Positions 27,701 through 37,309 are shown, numbered from the stretch's first letter. The stretch is 64,000 nucleotides of DNA from Alphaproteobacteria bacterium (GCA_026400395.1 JAPLPD010000110.1:1-64000), one strand, 5' to 3'. The notes: generated by a model from the sequence alone, not told the origin. Translations and numbers: made by a program.

Positions 27701-28936
27701 TCAGACCGGCGGCATCGGGAACACCGGCTTCGCCGATGCGAAAGCCGCCGGGAAGATCACCTGTATATCGTTGCCGATCACTTGTGTATTCGCGGGCGCT
27801 GCGCCCTGGTTCTGTCCGTTGACGAATTTGGTGGGGCCGTAAGGCATAACATGGCCGGCAAAGGTCGAGCTTTCGAGCGCAGCGATGATTTTCGCGCGGT
27901 CCGCGCTGGCGGCGCGTTCGATCGCGTCGGCAAGCAGCAGCACGCATGAATAATTCATGTACACCTCGTAGGTGTAGAACTCCCCCTTCGCCTCGATCTG
28001 CTTTTTCAGCGCCAGCGCCTTCGGGTTCTTGGGATCGAACCAGTGATTGCAGTCCATGATGAATTGCGCGGCCTCGGGGAATTCCTTGACGAATTTGTAG
28101 GAGGAGGCAGCGCCGCCGAGCACCGAATAGATGCCCTTCGGCCGCACCTTTTGCTGCTGCATCGTGCGCGCGAGCAGGACGTATTCATTGTAGTAGTTGG
28201 CCGGAATGACCAGATCGGGGTTCTGGGCCTTGATCTTGAGTACGACATTGTTGAAGTCGCGGGTCGGTGTCGGGTGCGGGATGGTTTCAAGCACCTGGAA
28301 TCCACGCTCAGGGAGTTGCGTGTTCAGAAGCTTGGCAAGCCCTGACCCGAACGCCGAGTCCTCGTGTACGATCATCAACGTCTTGGCGGCCTTGCTGGCC
28401 TGCTCATTGATGGTCACGAGGCTGTCGATTGCGGTCTTGGCGATCACGCCGAAGCCCGGCCCGAACCGGAATGTGTTCTTCAGACCGCGGCTGACGATGC
28501 TGTCGACCACGCCGACATCGACGATGTAGGGCAGATCATAGCGCGCGGCGGTCTGGCTGGCCGCGAGGCAGATGCCGCTGGCATAGCCGCCGACGATCGC
28601 CGCGACGCCGGCCCCGTTCATCTTCTCGACTTCGGCGTTGCCGCCGTCCGGCGTCGATTGGGCGTCACCGAGCACCGCTTCGATCTTCGCGCCGCTCATC
28701 GATTTGATGCCGCCGGCCGCGTTGATCTCATCAATGGCCAGTTGCGCGCCCATCCGGCCCTGCTGACCGGAATAGGACAGAGCGCCCGAAACCGGATGCA
28801 GTACGCCGACCTTGATGGCCGGGCCTTGAGCCCGCAGCACGGCCGGCGCGTGCAGCACACCGGCTGCGGCGGCGGCCCCGAGCGCGGTGGACTGCAAGAA
28901 CCTGCGGCGGCTGACGGCTGACGGTCGACGAGACAT
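27701..28936 (-). CDS. livK: ABC transporter substrate-binding protein (LivK-like), Tat-like signal
   Basis: SRRRFLQSTALGAAAAAGVLHAPAVLRAQ; IKVGVLHPVSGALSYSGQQGRMGAQLAIDEINAAGG. Confidence 0.9.
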   Translation of the reverse strand: MSRRPSAVSRRRFLQSTALGAAAAAGVLHAPAVLRAQGPAIKVGVLHPVSGALSYSGQQGRMGAQLAIDEINAAGGIKSMSGAKIEAVLGDAQSTPDGGNAEVEKMNGAGVAAIVGGYASGICLAASQTAARYDLPYIVDVGVVDSIVSRGLKNTFRFGPGFGVIAKTAIDSLVTINEQASKAAKTLMIVHEDSAFGSGLAKLLNTQLPERGFQVLETIPHPTPTRDFNNVVLKIKAQNPDLVIPANYYNEYVLLARTMQQQKVRPKGIYSVLGGAASSYKFVKEFPEAAQFIMDCNHWFDPKNPKALALKKQIEAKGEFYTYEVYMNYSCVLLLADAIERAASADRAKIIAALESSTFAGHVMPYGPTKFVNGQNQGAAPANTQVIGNDIQVIFPAAFASAKPVFPMPPV

Positions 28937-29035
28937 GTTGGCTTCTCCCGCTTGCGGTTCCATATACTAACATTGGTCCGACGAACTCTTCTATATTACC
29001 CTTTAATCCAGCCATCACACGGCACAATTTCCAGC

Positions 29036-30448
29036 ATGAACGAACCACATACCCTAATCGACAAGCTATGGGGGGCCCATGAGATTGTCCGCCGCGAGGA
29101 TGGCCAGTCGTTGCTTTGGGTCGATCGCCATTACGTTCACGAGGGCTCCTTTCACGCCTTCGGGAAGCTGGCTGAACGGGGCGTGCCGGTGGCCGAACCG
29201 GGGCTGACCTTCGGCGTGGCCGATCACTACGTCCCGACGCGCGGTTCGCGCCGCAACATCGCCAATCCCGAACTTGCGCGCATGGTGGGTCAGGTCGAGG
29301 AGAACACCGCCAGGCACGGGGTCAAGCTGTTCGGCCTCGACGATCCCCGCCAGGGTATCGTGCACGTGGTGGGCCCCGAGCAGGGCCTGACGCTGCCGGG
29401 TCTGTTGATTGTTTGCGGCGACAGTCACACATCGACGCATGGCGCGCTCGGTGCCTATGCGTTCGGCATCGGTGCTTCGGAAGTGGCCCATGTGCTGATG
29501 ACGCAGACAATCTGGCAGAAGAAGCCGCCGCGCATGCGGATCACGGTCAATGGTCGTGCCGCCCCCGGCGTTGCCGCAAAGGACATCGCACTCGCCATCA
29601 TCGCGCATATCGGCGCCGATGGTGCGACCCGCCACGCCATCGAATTCGCCGGGCCTGCGATCCAAGCGCTGTCGGTCGAAGGCCGTCTAACGCTCTGCAA
29701 TATGTCGATCGAGGCTGGCGCCCGTTGCGGGATGGTTGCCCCGGACGATGCGACCTTCGCATTTTTGAAGGGCCGTCCCTATGCGCCGCGGGGCGCCGCG
29801 TTCGACGAAGCGGTCGAGGTATGGTCGGCGCTGTCGACCGATGACGGTGCGGCGTTCGATCAGGAGGTCACCCTTGACGCGAATTCCATCGCGCCAATCG
29901 TGACCTGGGGCACCAGCCCGGAGGATGCGCTACCGATCGACGCCAGCGTCCCCGACCCGGCGCGCGAGCCGGACGCGACCCGCGCCAGCTATCTGCGCGG
30001 CGCGCTCGATTACATGGGTATCGCGCCCGGCCAACGGTTGACCGACATAGCGGTCGACCGGGTGTTCATCGGCTCCTGCACTAATTCCCGTATTGAGGAT
30101 TTACGCGCAGCGGCTGCGGTGCTTTCGGGGCGCACCAGCAAGGTGCCTGGGTTGGTGTCGGCCGGATCGTCGCTGATTAAGGCTCAGGCGGAGCAGGAGG
30201 GGCTCGACCGCGTGTTTCTCGATGCCGGTCTCGAATGGGGCGAGTCCGGCTGCTCGATGTGCGTCGGGATCAACGGTGATCTGGTTGCCGCGGGCGAACG
30301 ATGCGCCTCGACCACCAACCGCAATTTTCGCGGCCGGCAGGGCACGGGCGCGCGCACGCATCTCATGTCGCCGGCGATGGTGGCGGCCGCGGCGGTGGCC
30401 GGGCATCTGGCCGACGTGCGGCCGATGCTCGGCGGGCGAAAGGTCTGA
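29036..30448 (+). CDS. Aconitase-family hydratase large subunit, LeuC-like
   Basis: VCGDSHTSTHGALGAYAFGIGASEV; FIGSCTNSRIEDLRAAA; ESGCSMCVGIN 4Fe-4S cysteines; RNFRGRQG. Confidence 0.9.
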   Translation: MNEPHTLIDKLWGAHEIVRREDGQSLLWVDRHYVHEGSFHAFGKLAERGVPVAEPGLTFGVADHYVPTRGSRRNIANPELARMVGQVEENTARHGVKLFGLDDPRQGIVHVVGPEQGLTLPGLLIVCGDSHTSTHGALGAYAFGIGASEVAHVLMTQTIWQKKPPRMRITVNGRAAPGVAAKDIALAIIAHIGADGATRHAIEFAGPAIQALSVEGRLTLCNMSIEAGARCGMVAPDDATFAFLKGRPYAPRGAAFDEAVEVWSALSTDDGAAFDQEVTLDANSIAPIVTWGTSPEDALPIDASVPDPAREPDATRASYLRGALDYMGIAPGQRLTDIAVDRVFIGSCTNSRIEDLRAAAAVLSGRTSKVPGLVSAGSSLIKAQAEQEGLDRVFLDAGLEWGESGCSMCVGINGDLVAAGERCASTTNRNFRGRQGTGARTHLMSPAMVAAAAVAGHLADVRPMLGGRKV

Positions 30449-30451
30449 GCC

Positions 30452-31072
30452 ATGGACAAGTTCACCAAGTTGACCGGCGCGGCGTGCCCGATCAATCAGG
30501 CCAATCTCAACACCGACCAGATTCTCCCGGCCCGATATCTCAAATGGACGCGCGCGATGGGGATCGGCAATGTGCTGTTCCAGGACCTCCGCTTCGACGC
30601 CGAAGGGCGCGAGCGGCCTGATTTTCCGATCAACCGGCCGGCATGGCGTTGCGCCACGATTGTCGTCAGCGCGCGCAACTTCGGTTGCGGATCGTCCCGC
30701 GAGGCTGCGGTGTATGCGCTCTACGATTATGGGATACGCTGCGTGATTGCCCCGTCCTACGGCGATATCTTTTCCGGCAACGCCATCCAGAACGGTTTGC
30801 TGACCGCGATCGTATCCGACGAAGAAGCTGCCGAGATCATGGCCAAGCTGGAACAAGCGCCGGAGTTTCCGCTCACGGTGGACTTGGAGGAGCAGACCAT
30901 CCTGTGCGGCAACCGCACCTACATTTTTACGATCGATCCGGTGCGGCGCATGCGGCTGCTCAACGGGTGGGATGACATTGCGCTGACCGAAAGCTATCGC
31001 GAGCGCATCGCGGAATTCAAGGCGGGCGACCGCAAGGCGCGGCCTTGGGCTATTGCGAACGCAGAGCCATGA
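30452..31072 (+). CDS. Aconitase-family hydratase small subunit, LeuD-like
   Basis: NLNTDQILPARYLKW; VSARNFGCGSSREAAVYALYDYGIRCVIAPSYGDIF. Confidence 0.9.
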   Translation: MDKFTKLTGAACPINQANLNTDQILPARYLKWTRAMGIGNVLFQDLRFDAEGRERPDFPINRPAWRCATIVVSARNFGCGSSREAAVYALYDYGIRCVIAPSYGDIFSGNAIQNGLLTAIVSDEEAAEIMAKLEQAPEFPLTVDLEEQTILCGNRTYIFTIDPVRRMRLLNGWDDIALTESYRERIAEFKAGDRKARPWAIANAEP

Positions 31073-32268
31073 CAAGGCAGCCCACCGTTGTCATCGCGGG
31101 CGCGGGCCCCATCGGACTGACCGCGGCTCTGCTGCTCGGCAGCAAGGACATCCGCGTCACCGTCCTGGAAACCGATGACAAGATTTCCGATGCCTTGCGC
31201 GCCTCGACCTGGCATCCGCCGACGCTGGATATGCTGGCGCCCTATGGCATCACCGATCGCATGCTGGCGGCGGGGCTGCTTTGTCCGAGCTGGCAGATAC
31301 GAATGCATCCGTCCGGCGACCGCGCCGTGTTCGACCTGTCGATCCTCGAGGGCGAAACCGATCATCCCTATCGGTTGCAATACGAGCAGTCGAAGTACGG
31401 CCATCTGGTGCTCGATGCGGTTGGCGCGTTGCCGAGCGTCACGATTCATTTCTCGACCGAAGTAACCGGATTACAGCAGAATGCCGATGCGGTGACCGTG
31501 CAGGCCCTGTCGCAGGGCGAAGCGCGAGAGTTCACCGCCGACTACGTCATTGGCGCCGATGGTGCGCGCAGCGCAGTGCGTAAGGCTATCGGCGTGGGGC
31601 TTTCCGGCGACATTTATCCGGAGACGACGATCCTGGCGACGACGCTGTTTCCGTTCCACGATTGGCTGGAAGGGCTGTCCAACGTCTCCTATTGCTGGAA
31701 GCCGAGCGGCACATTCAGCCTGCTGCGGCTGCCGGGCGTATGGCGCGCCAGTCTTTATGCCCGGGAAGGCCAGAGCATCGAGCAGGCGCTGACCGATGAG
31801 GGTTTGCAGGACCTGTTGCACGATATCGTTCCGGAAGCCGGGCCGATCGAAGTGCTGGAGAGCCGTCCTTACCGCATCCACAAACGGCTCGCCTCAGCGT
31901 ATCGCAAGGGCCGCGTGTTCCTGGCTGGAGATGCGGCGCATCTCAACAGTCCGTCCGGCGGCATGGGGATGAACGGCGGTCTGCACGACGCCTTCAACCT
32001 CACCGAAAAATTGGTCTCGGTTTTGCATGGCGGAGCGGACGAACGCTTGCTCGATCGGTACGAGCGGCAGCGCCGCCCGATTGCCGAGGAAGAGATCATC
32101 GCGCAGGCGCACCGCAACCGGACCCGCATGCAGGAACGGGACCCGGAGCGGCGTCTCGGGATGCTGAAGGACCTGCAGCAGACCATCGGCGATCCGATGA
32201 AGCTGAAGGCGTATCTGATGAAATCCTCGATGATCGACGGGCTGCGCCGCGCCGCGGCAACGGAATAA
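31069..32268 (+). CDS. FAD-dependent class A (aromatic) monooxygenase
   Basis: VVIAGAGPIGLTAALLLG; YVIGADGARSAVRKAIG; GRVFLAGDAAHLNSPSGGMGMNGGLHDAFNL. Starts within the ATGA overlap with the LeuD-like gene. Confidence 0.88.
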   Translation: MTRQPTVVIAGAGPIGLTAALLLGSKDIRVTVLETDDKISDALRASTWHPPTLDMLAPYGITDRMLAAGLLCPSWQIRMHPSGDRAVFDLSILEGETDHPYRLQYEQSKYGHLVLDAVGALPSVTIHFSTEVTGLQQNADAVTVQALSQGEAREFTADYVIGADGARSAVRKAIGVGLSGDIYPETTILATTLFPFHDWLEGLSNVSYCWKPSGTFSLLRLPGVWRASLYAREGQSIEQALTDEGLQDLLHDIVPEAGPIEVLESRPYRIHKRLASAYRKGRVFLAGDAAHLNSPSGGMGMNGGLHDAFNLTEKLVSVLHGGADERLLDRYERQRRPIAEEEIIAQAHRNRTRMQERDPERRLGMLKDLQQTIGDPMKLKAYLMKSSMIDGLRRAAATE

Positions 32269-32278
32269 GGGCGAAGCG

Positions 32279-33280
32279 ATGACGAGCATGAATCTCGGAT
32301 GGCAATGCGCGCGGCGATCGCTGGCGGCGCTGGCAATGTTCGCCGTCACGGCGGGGAACACCGCTCATGCGCAGTCGGATTATCCGTCTCGGGCGATCAC
32401 GCTGCTGGTGCCGTTCGCGGCGGGCGGCAGTTCGGATGTGGTGATGCGGCTCGTGAGCGCGAAGGTCGGCGAAAGCATGAAGCAGACCATCATCATCGAA
32501 AATCGGCCCGGCGGCGGCGGCAATGTCGCGGCGCTGGCGCTCAAGAACGCGCCGCCCGACGGCTACACGCTGATGATGGGACACACCGGAACCCACGGCA
32601 TCAACTCCACGCTTTATCCCGACCTGAAGTTCGATCCGATCAAGGATTTCCAGCCGGTTACGGCGCTGATCTCCTTCAACAACATCCTGCTGGTGCCCGA
32701 AGCGAGCCCGGCTAAAACGGTGGCCGAGCTGGTCGCGTTCGCCAAGAACAGGCCGGACGGTTTGACCTATGGCTCGCAGGGCGTGGGCACCGGGGGGCAC
32801 CTGCTGGGCGTCATCCTGGCCAAGCAGACCGGCATCAAGCTCGTTCATGTGCCGTACCGCGGCGTGGCGCCGGCTGTGACCGACATGGTGGCAGGCCGCG
32901 TCGATATGATGTTCTCGTCCTATCTCACAGCCTCGCCGCATATTAAAAGCGGCAAGCTCCGCATGCTGGCGCTCGCTGGAGCTCAGCGGCATCCGCTCAT
33001 TCCGGAGGTGCCGACGATGGCGGAGGCAGGCTTTGCTGGCGTCGAAATGGAGCAGTGGTTCGGCCTATTCGCGCCGGCCGGAACCCCGGACCCGATCGTG
33101 CGGCGGCTCAACGGCGAGTTCGTCGGGGCGTTGCAAAGCGACGACGTGAAAAAGTCGCTGCTGCCGCAAGGCTCGATCATCATTCCTGGTGCGCCGGAAG
33201 ACCTGGCTGCCCGGATTGCGCGCGACGTCGTCGCGCTTGGCAAGGTCGTCAAAGATTCCGGCGCCACACCCACGGAGTAA
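32279..33280 (+). CDS. TctC/Bug-family substrate-binding protein
   Basis: YPSRAITLLVPFAAGGSSDVVMRLVSAKV; ENRPGGGGNVAALALKNAPPDGYTLMMG. Confidence 0.9.
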   Translation: MTSMNLGWQCARRSLAALAMFAVTAGNTAHAQSDYPSRAITLLVPFAAGGSSDVVMRLVSAKVGESMKQTIIIENRPGGGGNVAALALKNAPPDGYTLMMGHTGTHGINSTLYPDLKFDPIKDFQPVTALISFNNILLVPEASPAKTVAELVAFAKNRPDGLTYGSQGVGTGGHLLGVILAKQTGIKLVHVPYRGVAPAVTDMVAGRVDMMFSSYLTASPHIKSGKLRMLALAGAQRHPLIPEVPTMAEAGFAGVEMEQWFGLFAPAGTPDPIVRRLNGEFVGALQSDDVKKSLLPQGSIIIPGAPEDLAARIARDVVALGKVVKDSGATPTE

Positions 33281-33281
33281 C

Positions 33282-34061
33282 ATGTCGCTCGAATATGCAT
33301 CGCGCGGACTCGTCGGAATGCTGACGCCGCAAGCCAATACGACGGTGGAGCCGGAGTTCAATCTGCTCTGGCCTCCGGGCGTGGCGATGATCAACGCGCG
33401 GTTGATGAGCGACAAGGAGAGCATGTCGGCTCGTTTGGTCGACTACTTCGCCAACTACGGATCATCGCTGCGGCAATTTGCCAATGCGCCGATCGGCGTT
33501 GCCGCCGCGGCTTGCACTGGTGCATCCTATCTCGCCGGGCGCGAGCGCGAGGCCGTCGTGTCGAAGGCGATCGCGGAGCAGAGTGGCTTTCCGTTCATCA
33601 CGGCGGCGCTTGCCGTGGTCGATGCGCTGACGGTTATGAAGGCGCGCCGTATCGGTCTGGTGTCGCCCTATCCGGACGACCTCAATCGCGCGAGCGTGGC
33701 CTATTGGACAAGCCACGGTTTTGGCGTGGCCGAAGTTGCCAGTGTGTTCAACAGCGGTAGCGCATTTCATCCCATTTACAGCCTTGGCGGATCGAATGCG
33801 GCGGAGGCACTTGCCGCGCTGGAAGACAAGCGGCTCGACGCCATTGTCATGCTCGGCACCGGCATGCCAACGCTGGCGCCGATCGCGCAGTCGATCGGGT
33901 GGCGCGGCGCCCCCGTGATGTCGTGCAATCTATGTTTGGCTTGGCGCGTGGTTGAGACGGTCGAGCAGCAAGAGCCAAGCATTGCCGCTCTTGAGCCGTG
34001 GTTGAGAGGCGAAGGCTGGGTGGACCGACTCGTCGCTCACAAAAAATCAAGGCGATCCTGA
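33282..34061 (+). CDS. Asp/Glu racemase superfamily protein, maleate isomerase / arylmalonate decarboxylase-like
   Basis: GMLTPQANTTVEPEFNLLWP; AAACTGASY and SCNLCLAWR provide two catalytic-type cysteines. Confidence 0.8.
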   Translation: MSLEYASRGLVGMLTPQANTTVEPEFNLLWPPGVAMINARLMSDKESMSARLVDYFANYGSSLRQFANAPIGVAAAACTGASYLAGREREAVVSKAIAEQSGFPFITAALAVVDALTVMKARRIGLVSPYPDDLNRASVAYWTSHGFGVAEVASVFNSGSAFHPIYSLGGSNAAEALAALEDKRLDAIVMLGTGMPTLAPIAQSIGWRGAPVMSCNLCLAWRVVETVEQQEPSIAALEPWLRGEGWVDRLVAHKKSRRS

Positions 34062-34231
34062 AGGACGAACATGGGGTCACCGAGTGTCATGTAACGATCG
34101 ACATCGTCTTTGCTGCTGACGATGCCGACTGGCCGGTCGATCTTGCAGGCGGAGTTCCGGGGGCCGAGATCGGAACGGCTTCGGTTCGTATAAGTGCTGG
34201 GCGGTGAGCGGTTTGTCTTGGAGTGAAAACG

Positions 34232-35128
34232 TCAGACCAGCCGTTTTCGTACACTGGCGCTGAAAAGATCGATCAACACGACTGTGAGCACAACGATAAC
34301 AATTTGCGCCGCGGTCTCGGCATAGTGAAACGACCTGATGCTTTCATAGAGGGTTTGACCAATTCCACCGGCCCCGACGATGCCGAGCGTGGTGGCGGAG
34401 CGCACATTGGTCTCAAGTCGATAAAGAATGAAGGAACTCCATAGTGGAATGACCTGCGGAATGACGCCGTAGATGATTTCCGGAATTCGGCGTGCGCCCG
34501 TTGCGCGGATGCCCTCGACCGGACGGGGATCAATCGCTTCGACGGCTTCTGAGTAGAGCTTAGAAAATACGCCCATGTTGTGCACAAAAAGCGCCATCAC
34601 GCCCGCGAACGGCCCAAGGCCGACCGCCACGACGAATAGCAGCGCGAACATAATCTCGTTGATGGCGCGGCAGGCGTCCATGAGGCGCCGCACCGGTTGG
34701 ACCACCCATTGGGGCGCAATATTGGAGGATGAAAGGATTGCGAACGGCGCGCCGGCCACGGCGGCGAGCGCTGTGCCCCACAGCGCGATCTGCACGGTGA
34801 CGATCATATCTGCGAGATAGGCACGCCATTCGTGGAAATCTGGCCGCAGGAATCCGCGGCCGAACTCCGCCATATTTCGCCAGTCGGTGAACAGAGCGGT
34901 GACACGATCCATCTCCGCCGGGGCCCAGCTCCAGATCAATAGCGCGATCAGGATCAACCAGAGCGCCCAGTTTCGGGCGCGGTGCGCCATCGGCACTTGC
35001 GGTATCGCCGGCTCGGATCCGCCCCAGGCATCTTCCAGAGGGGGCTGCGCATACCTGCCCCGGGATAGAACGTTGATCTTGGTCATGGCGCCAGTCGGTG
35101 CTGCCAGCCGGCGTGCCGTGTCAGGCAC
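34232..35128 (-). CDS. phnE: Phosphonate ABC transporter permease
   Basis: VQIALWGTALAAVAGAPFAILSSSN; ATGARRIPEIIYGVIPQVIPLWSSFILYRLETNVRSATTLGIVGAGGIG. Confidence 0.9.
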   Translation of the reverse strand: MPDTARRLAAPTGAMTKINVLSRGRYAQPPLEDAWGGSEPAIPQVPMAHRARNWALWLILIALLIWSWAPAEMDRVTALFTDWRNMAEFGRGFLRPDFHEWRAYLADMIVTVQIALWGTALAAVAGAPFAILSSSNIAPQWVVQPVRRLMDACRAINEIMFALLFVVAVGLGPFAGVMALFVHNMGVFSKLYSEAVEAIDPRPVEGIRATGARRIPEIIYGVIPQVIPLWSSFILYRLETNVRSATTLGIVGAGGIGQTLYESIRSFHYAETAAQIVIVVLTVVLIDLFSASVRKRLV

Positions 35129-35149
35129 GGCACGCCGGCTGTTGCTCGA

Positions 35150-36259
35150 TCAGTTCGTGCCGGCAAAGCCCGCCGCGAACTCGGCGATCATCTTCCTGAC
35201 GGCCTCCTTGTCGCCAGCCTTGTCGGCCGCGACAAAAGCATCGACGCGCTTGCCAAAGGCATCACTGTCTGCAAGCTTCTCCGCGGCCTCGATCTTGGCG
35301 ATCTCAGCCTTGATCTTGCTCACGCTTGACGCTTTCTCATCCGCCGATAACTTGTCGTCGCCCTGAGCCTTCATCAGGTCCTTGTTGGCTTCGAGCTTGC
35401 GAATGGCGATGAGTTGCCGGTCCGACGACGGCCGAAACGGCGACCAGATCAGATTGGCCAGAACCTCGCCCTCCGCCTTTGTCTGTTCCTCGGAGCCGAA
35501 ACGGCCGTAGCTGAGCAAGAATGAATACAACTTGGTCTTGATCGCGGGATCCAGGTCCTTGCGCCACACTAAGGGGTCCAGCGGTATGATCGGAGAGGTC
35601 CAGATCACCTTGATCTGCTTGCGAGCGTCCGGCGCGCTGTGCTCAAGGCGCTGAAGGTCTTCGCTGTTGTTGGTCGCGGCCTCTACCTGCTTGTTAGCCA
35701 CAGCCATTGCGTTGGCCTGATGGCTGGCATTTCGCACAGTCTTGAAGCAGCTTTTTGGGTCGATGTCCTTGGCGGCAAAGATGTAGGACGTGGGCACCAG
35801 GAATCCCGAAGTGGAGTTTGGGTCGCCAATGCCGAAGTTGAGCGACTTGTCGCACTTAAGGATGTCCTCGACCTTGGTGTAGGGGCTGTCGGCGCGCACG
35901 ACGATGTGAGAGTAGTAGCCATCGCTACCATTTTTCGCGATCACCTGCGCGAAGACCTCGCCGTTCGAGCGATCGACGGCCTCGATTGCGGACTTGTTAC
36001 CGAACCAGGCGACATGCACCTTGTTAAAGCGCATCGCCTCGATCACCGCGGCATAGTCGGTCGCATAGAACGCTTTTATCTTCAACCCAGTGACCTTCGA
36101 CATCGATTCGATGAAGGGCTCCCAGTTCTTCTTCTGGTTGGCCGAAGCTTCGGTCGAGATTACGCCGAAATTGATTTCCGCGGGTGTCTCAGCTTGCGCA
36201 AGCGTGCTGCTGGCCAGCGCGATGGCCGCGAATGCGGCGTTCCGGAAGTACGATATCAT
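35150..36259 (-). CDS. phnD: Phosphonate ABC transporter substrate-binding protein
   Basis: EINFGVISTEASANQKKNWEPFIESMSKVTGLKIKAFYATDYAAVIEAMRFNKVHVAWFGNKSAIEA. Confidence 0.92.
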   Translation of the reverse strand: MISYFRNAAFAAIALASSTLAQAETPAEINFGVISTEASANQKKNWEPFIESMSKVTGLKIKAFYATDYAAVIEAMRFNKVHVAWFGNKSAIEAVDRSNGEVFAQVIAKNGSDGYYSHIVVRADSPYTKVEDILKCDKSLNFGIGDPNSTSGFLVPTSYIFAAKDIDPKSCFKTVRNASHQANAMAVANKQVEAATNNSEDLQRLEHSAPDARKQIKVIWTSPIIPLDPLVWRKDLDPAIKTKLYSFLLSYGRFGSEEQTKAEGEVLANLIWSPFRPSSDRQLIAIRKLEANKDLMKAQGDDKLSADEKASSVSKIKAEIAKIEAAEKLADSDAFGKRVDAFVAADKAGDKEAVRKMIAEFAAGFAGTN

Positions 36260-36330
36260 TCTGGTTGGTCCTTGTTGCCGTGTAAGCGGAGGCGGCGCCG
36301 TGTCGCTCCCTGCGACGCGGTACCAAGCGA

Positions 36331-37254
36331 TTATGCGTGAGCGCTTGTTCGGTGTTCGGTCGGCATACGGTGCGATGGATCGAAAGAGATGGCCCCATTA
36401 ATCGCGGCGGTGGGGGCCTCGGCAGCGGCTACAGCGGTTATGGGTTTCGAATCGATCGCGGCGAACAGGTCGTCGGTTTCCGAACCGTAGATCGATCCCA
36501 GGAATTCCCGTGTGAGCGCGGACGACGGCCCATCATAGACCACCTCACCAGCCTTTAGTGCGACTGTGCGTGGACAGTAGCGCAGCGCATACTCGACCTG
36601 ATGCAGCGAGACAAGAACCGTGATGCCGTCGCGACGGTTGAGGTCCGAGAGAATGTCCATAACGTTGCGCGCCGAGTGGGGATCGAGCGATGCAATCGGC
36701 TCGTCGGCGACTATGAATTCGGCACCCTGCATCAGCGCGCGCGCGATTGCCGCCCGTTGCTGTTGGCCGCCGGAAAGATCGCAACCACGCTTGAGCGCAT
36801 GCTCAGCAATGCCGACCCGGGTCATAGCTCGCATGGCGCAGCGTTTCGCTTCCGTTGAGAACTGTCCGAGGCTTGCCCGCAAAAATGGCATGCGGCCGAG
36901 CCGCCCAAGGCAGACATTGGTCAGCACCGACAGCCGCGGAACCAGATTGAACTGCTGGAATATGACGCCGGTGCGCGCGCGTAATGCATTCGCCGCGCCG
37001 GCAATCCGCCCGCGCTGTTGCATTGGTTGCGAAAATAGCAGGATTTCCCCCGCCTGGCCGGAGCCATTGGTGACGCGGTCGATCGGCGTGAGCCCGGCGA
37101 TGGAGCGGATGAGCGTCGACTTCCCGGAACCCGATGCGCCGATCAGGGCGACCATCTCGCCGCGACCAAGCTCGAGGCTTACCTCCCGGAGCACCCTTAC
37201 GCCGGCGAAGGTCTTGGAAACCTTGCGCGCTTGAACGACGGGTTCGGTCCGCAC
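36331..37254 (-). CDS. phnC: Phosphonate ABC transporter ATP-binding protein
   Basis: IGASGSGKSTLIRSIAGLT; LSGGQQQRAAIARALMQGAEFIVADEPIASLDP; next to phnD/phnE. Confidence 0.9.
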   Translation of the reverse strand: MRTEPVVQARKVSKTFAGVRVLREVSLELGRGEMVALIGASGSGKSTLIRSIAGLTPIDRVTNGSGQAGEILLFSQPMQQRGRIAGAANALRARTGVIFQQFNLVPRLSVLTNVCLGRLGRMPFLRASLGQFSTEAKRCAMRAMTRVGIAEHALKRGCDLSGGQQQRAAIARALMQGAEFIVADEPIASLDPHSARNVMDILSDLNRRDGITVLVSLHQVEYALRYCPRTVALKAGEVVYDGPSSALTREFLGSIYGSETDDLFAAIDSKPITAVAAAEAPTAAINGAISFDPSHRMPTEHRTSAHA

Positions 37255-37309
37255 GGTGCAACTCCGGTTGCATGCCAGAATGGCACTAGTGCCGGACTAA
37301 CAGCGACGC

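Noticed and set aside
26886-27947. 353-aa minus-strand ORF overlapping livH in another frame
   Set aside because: Arg-rich frame-shadow; livH itself is complete and motif-bearing.
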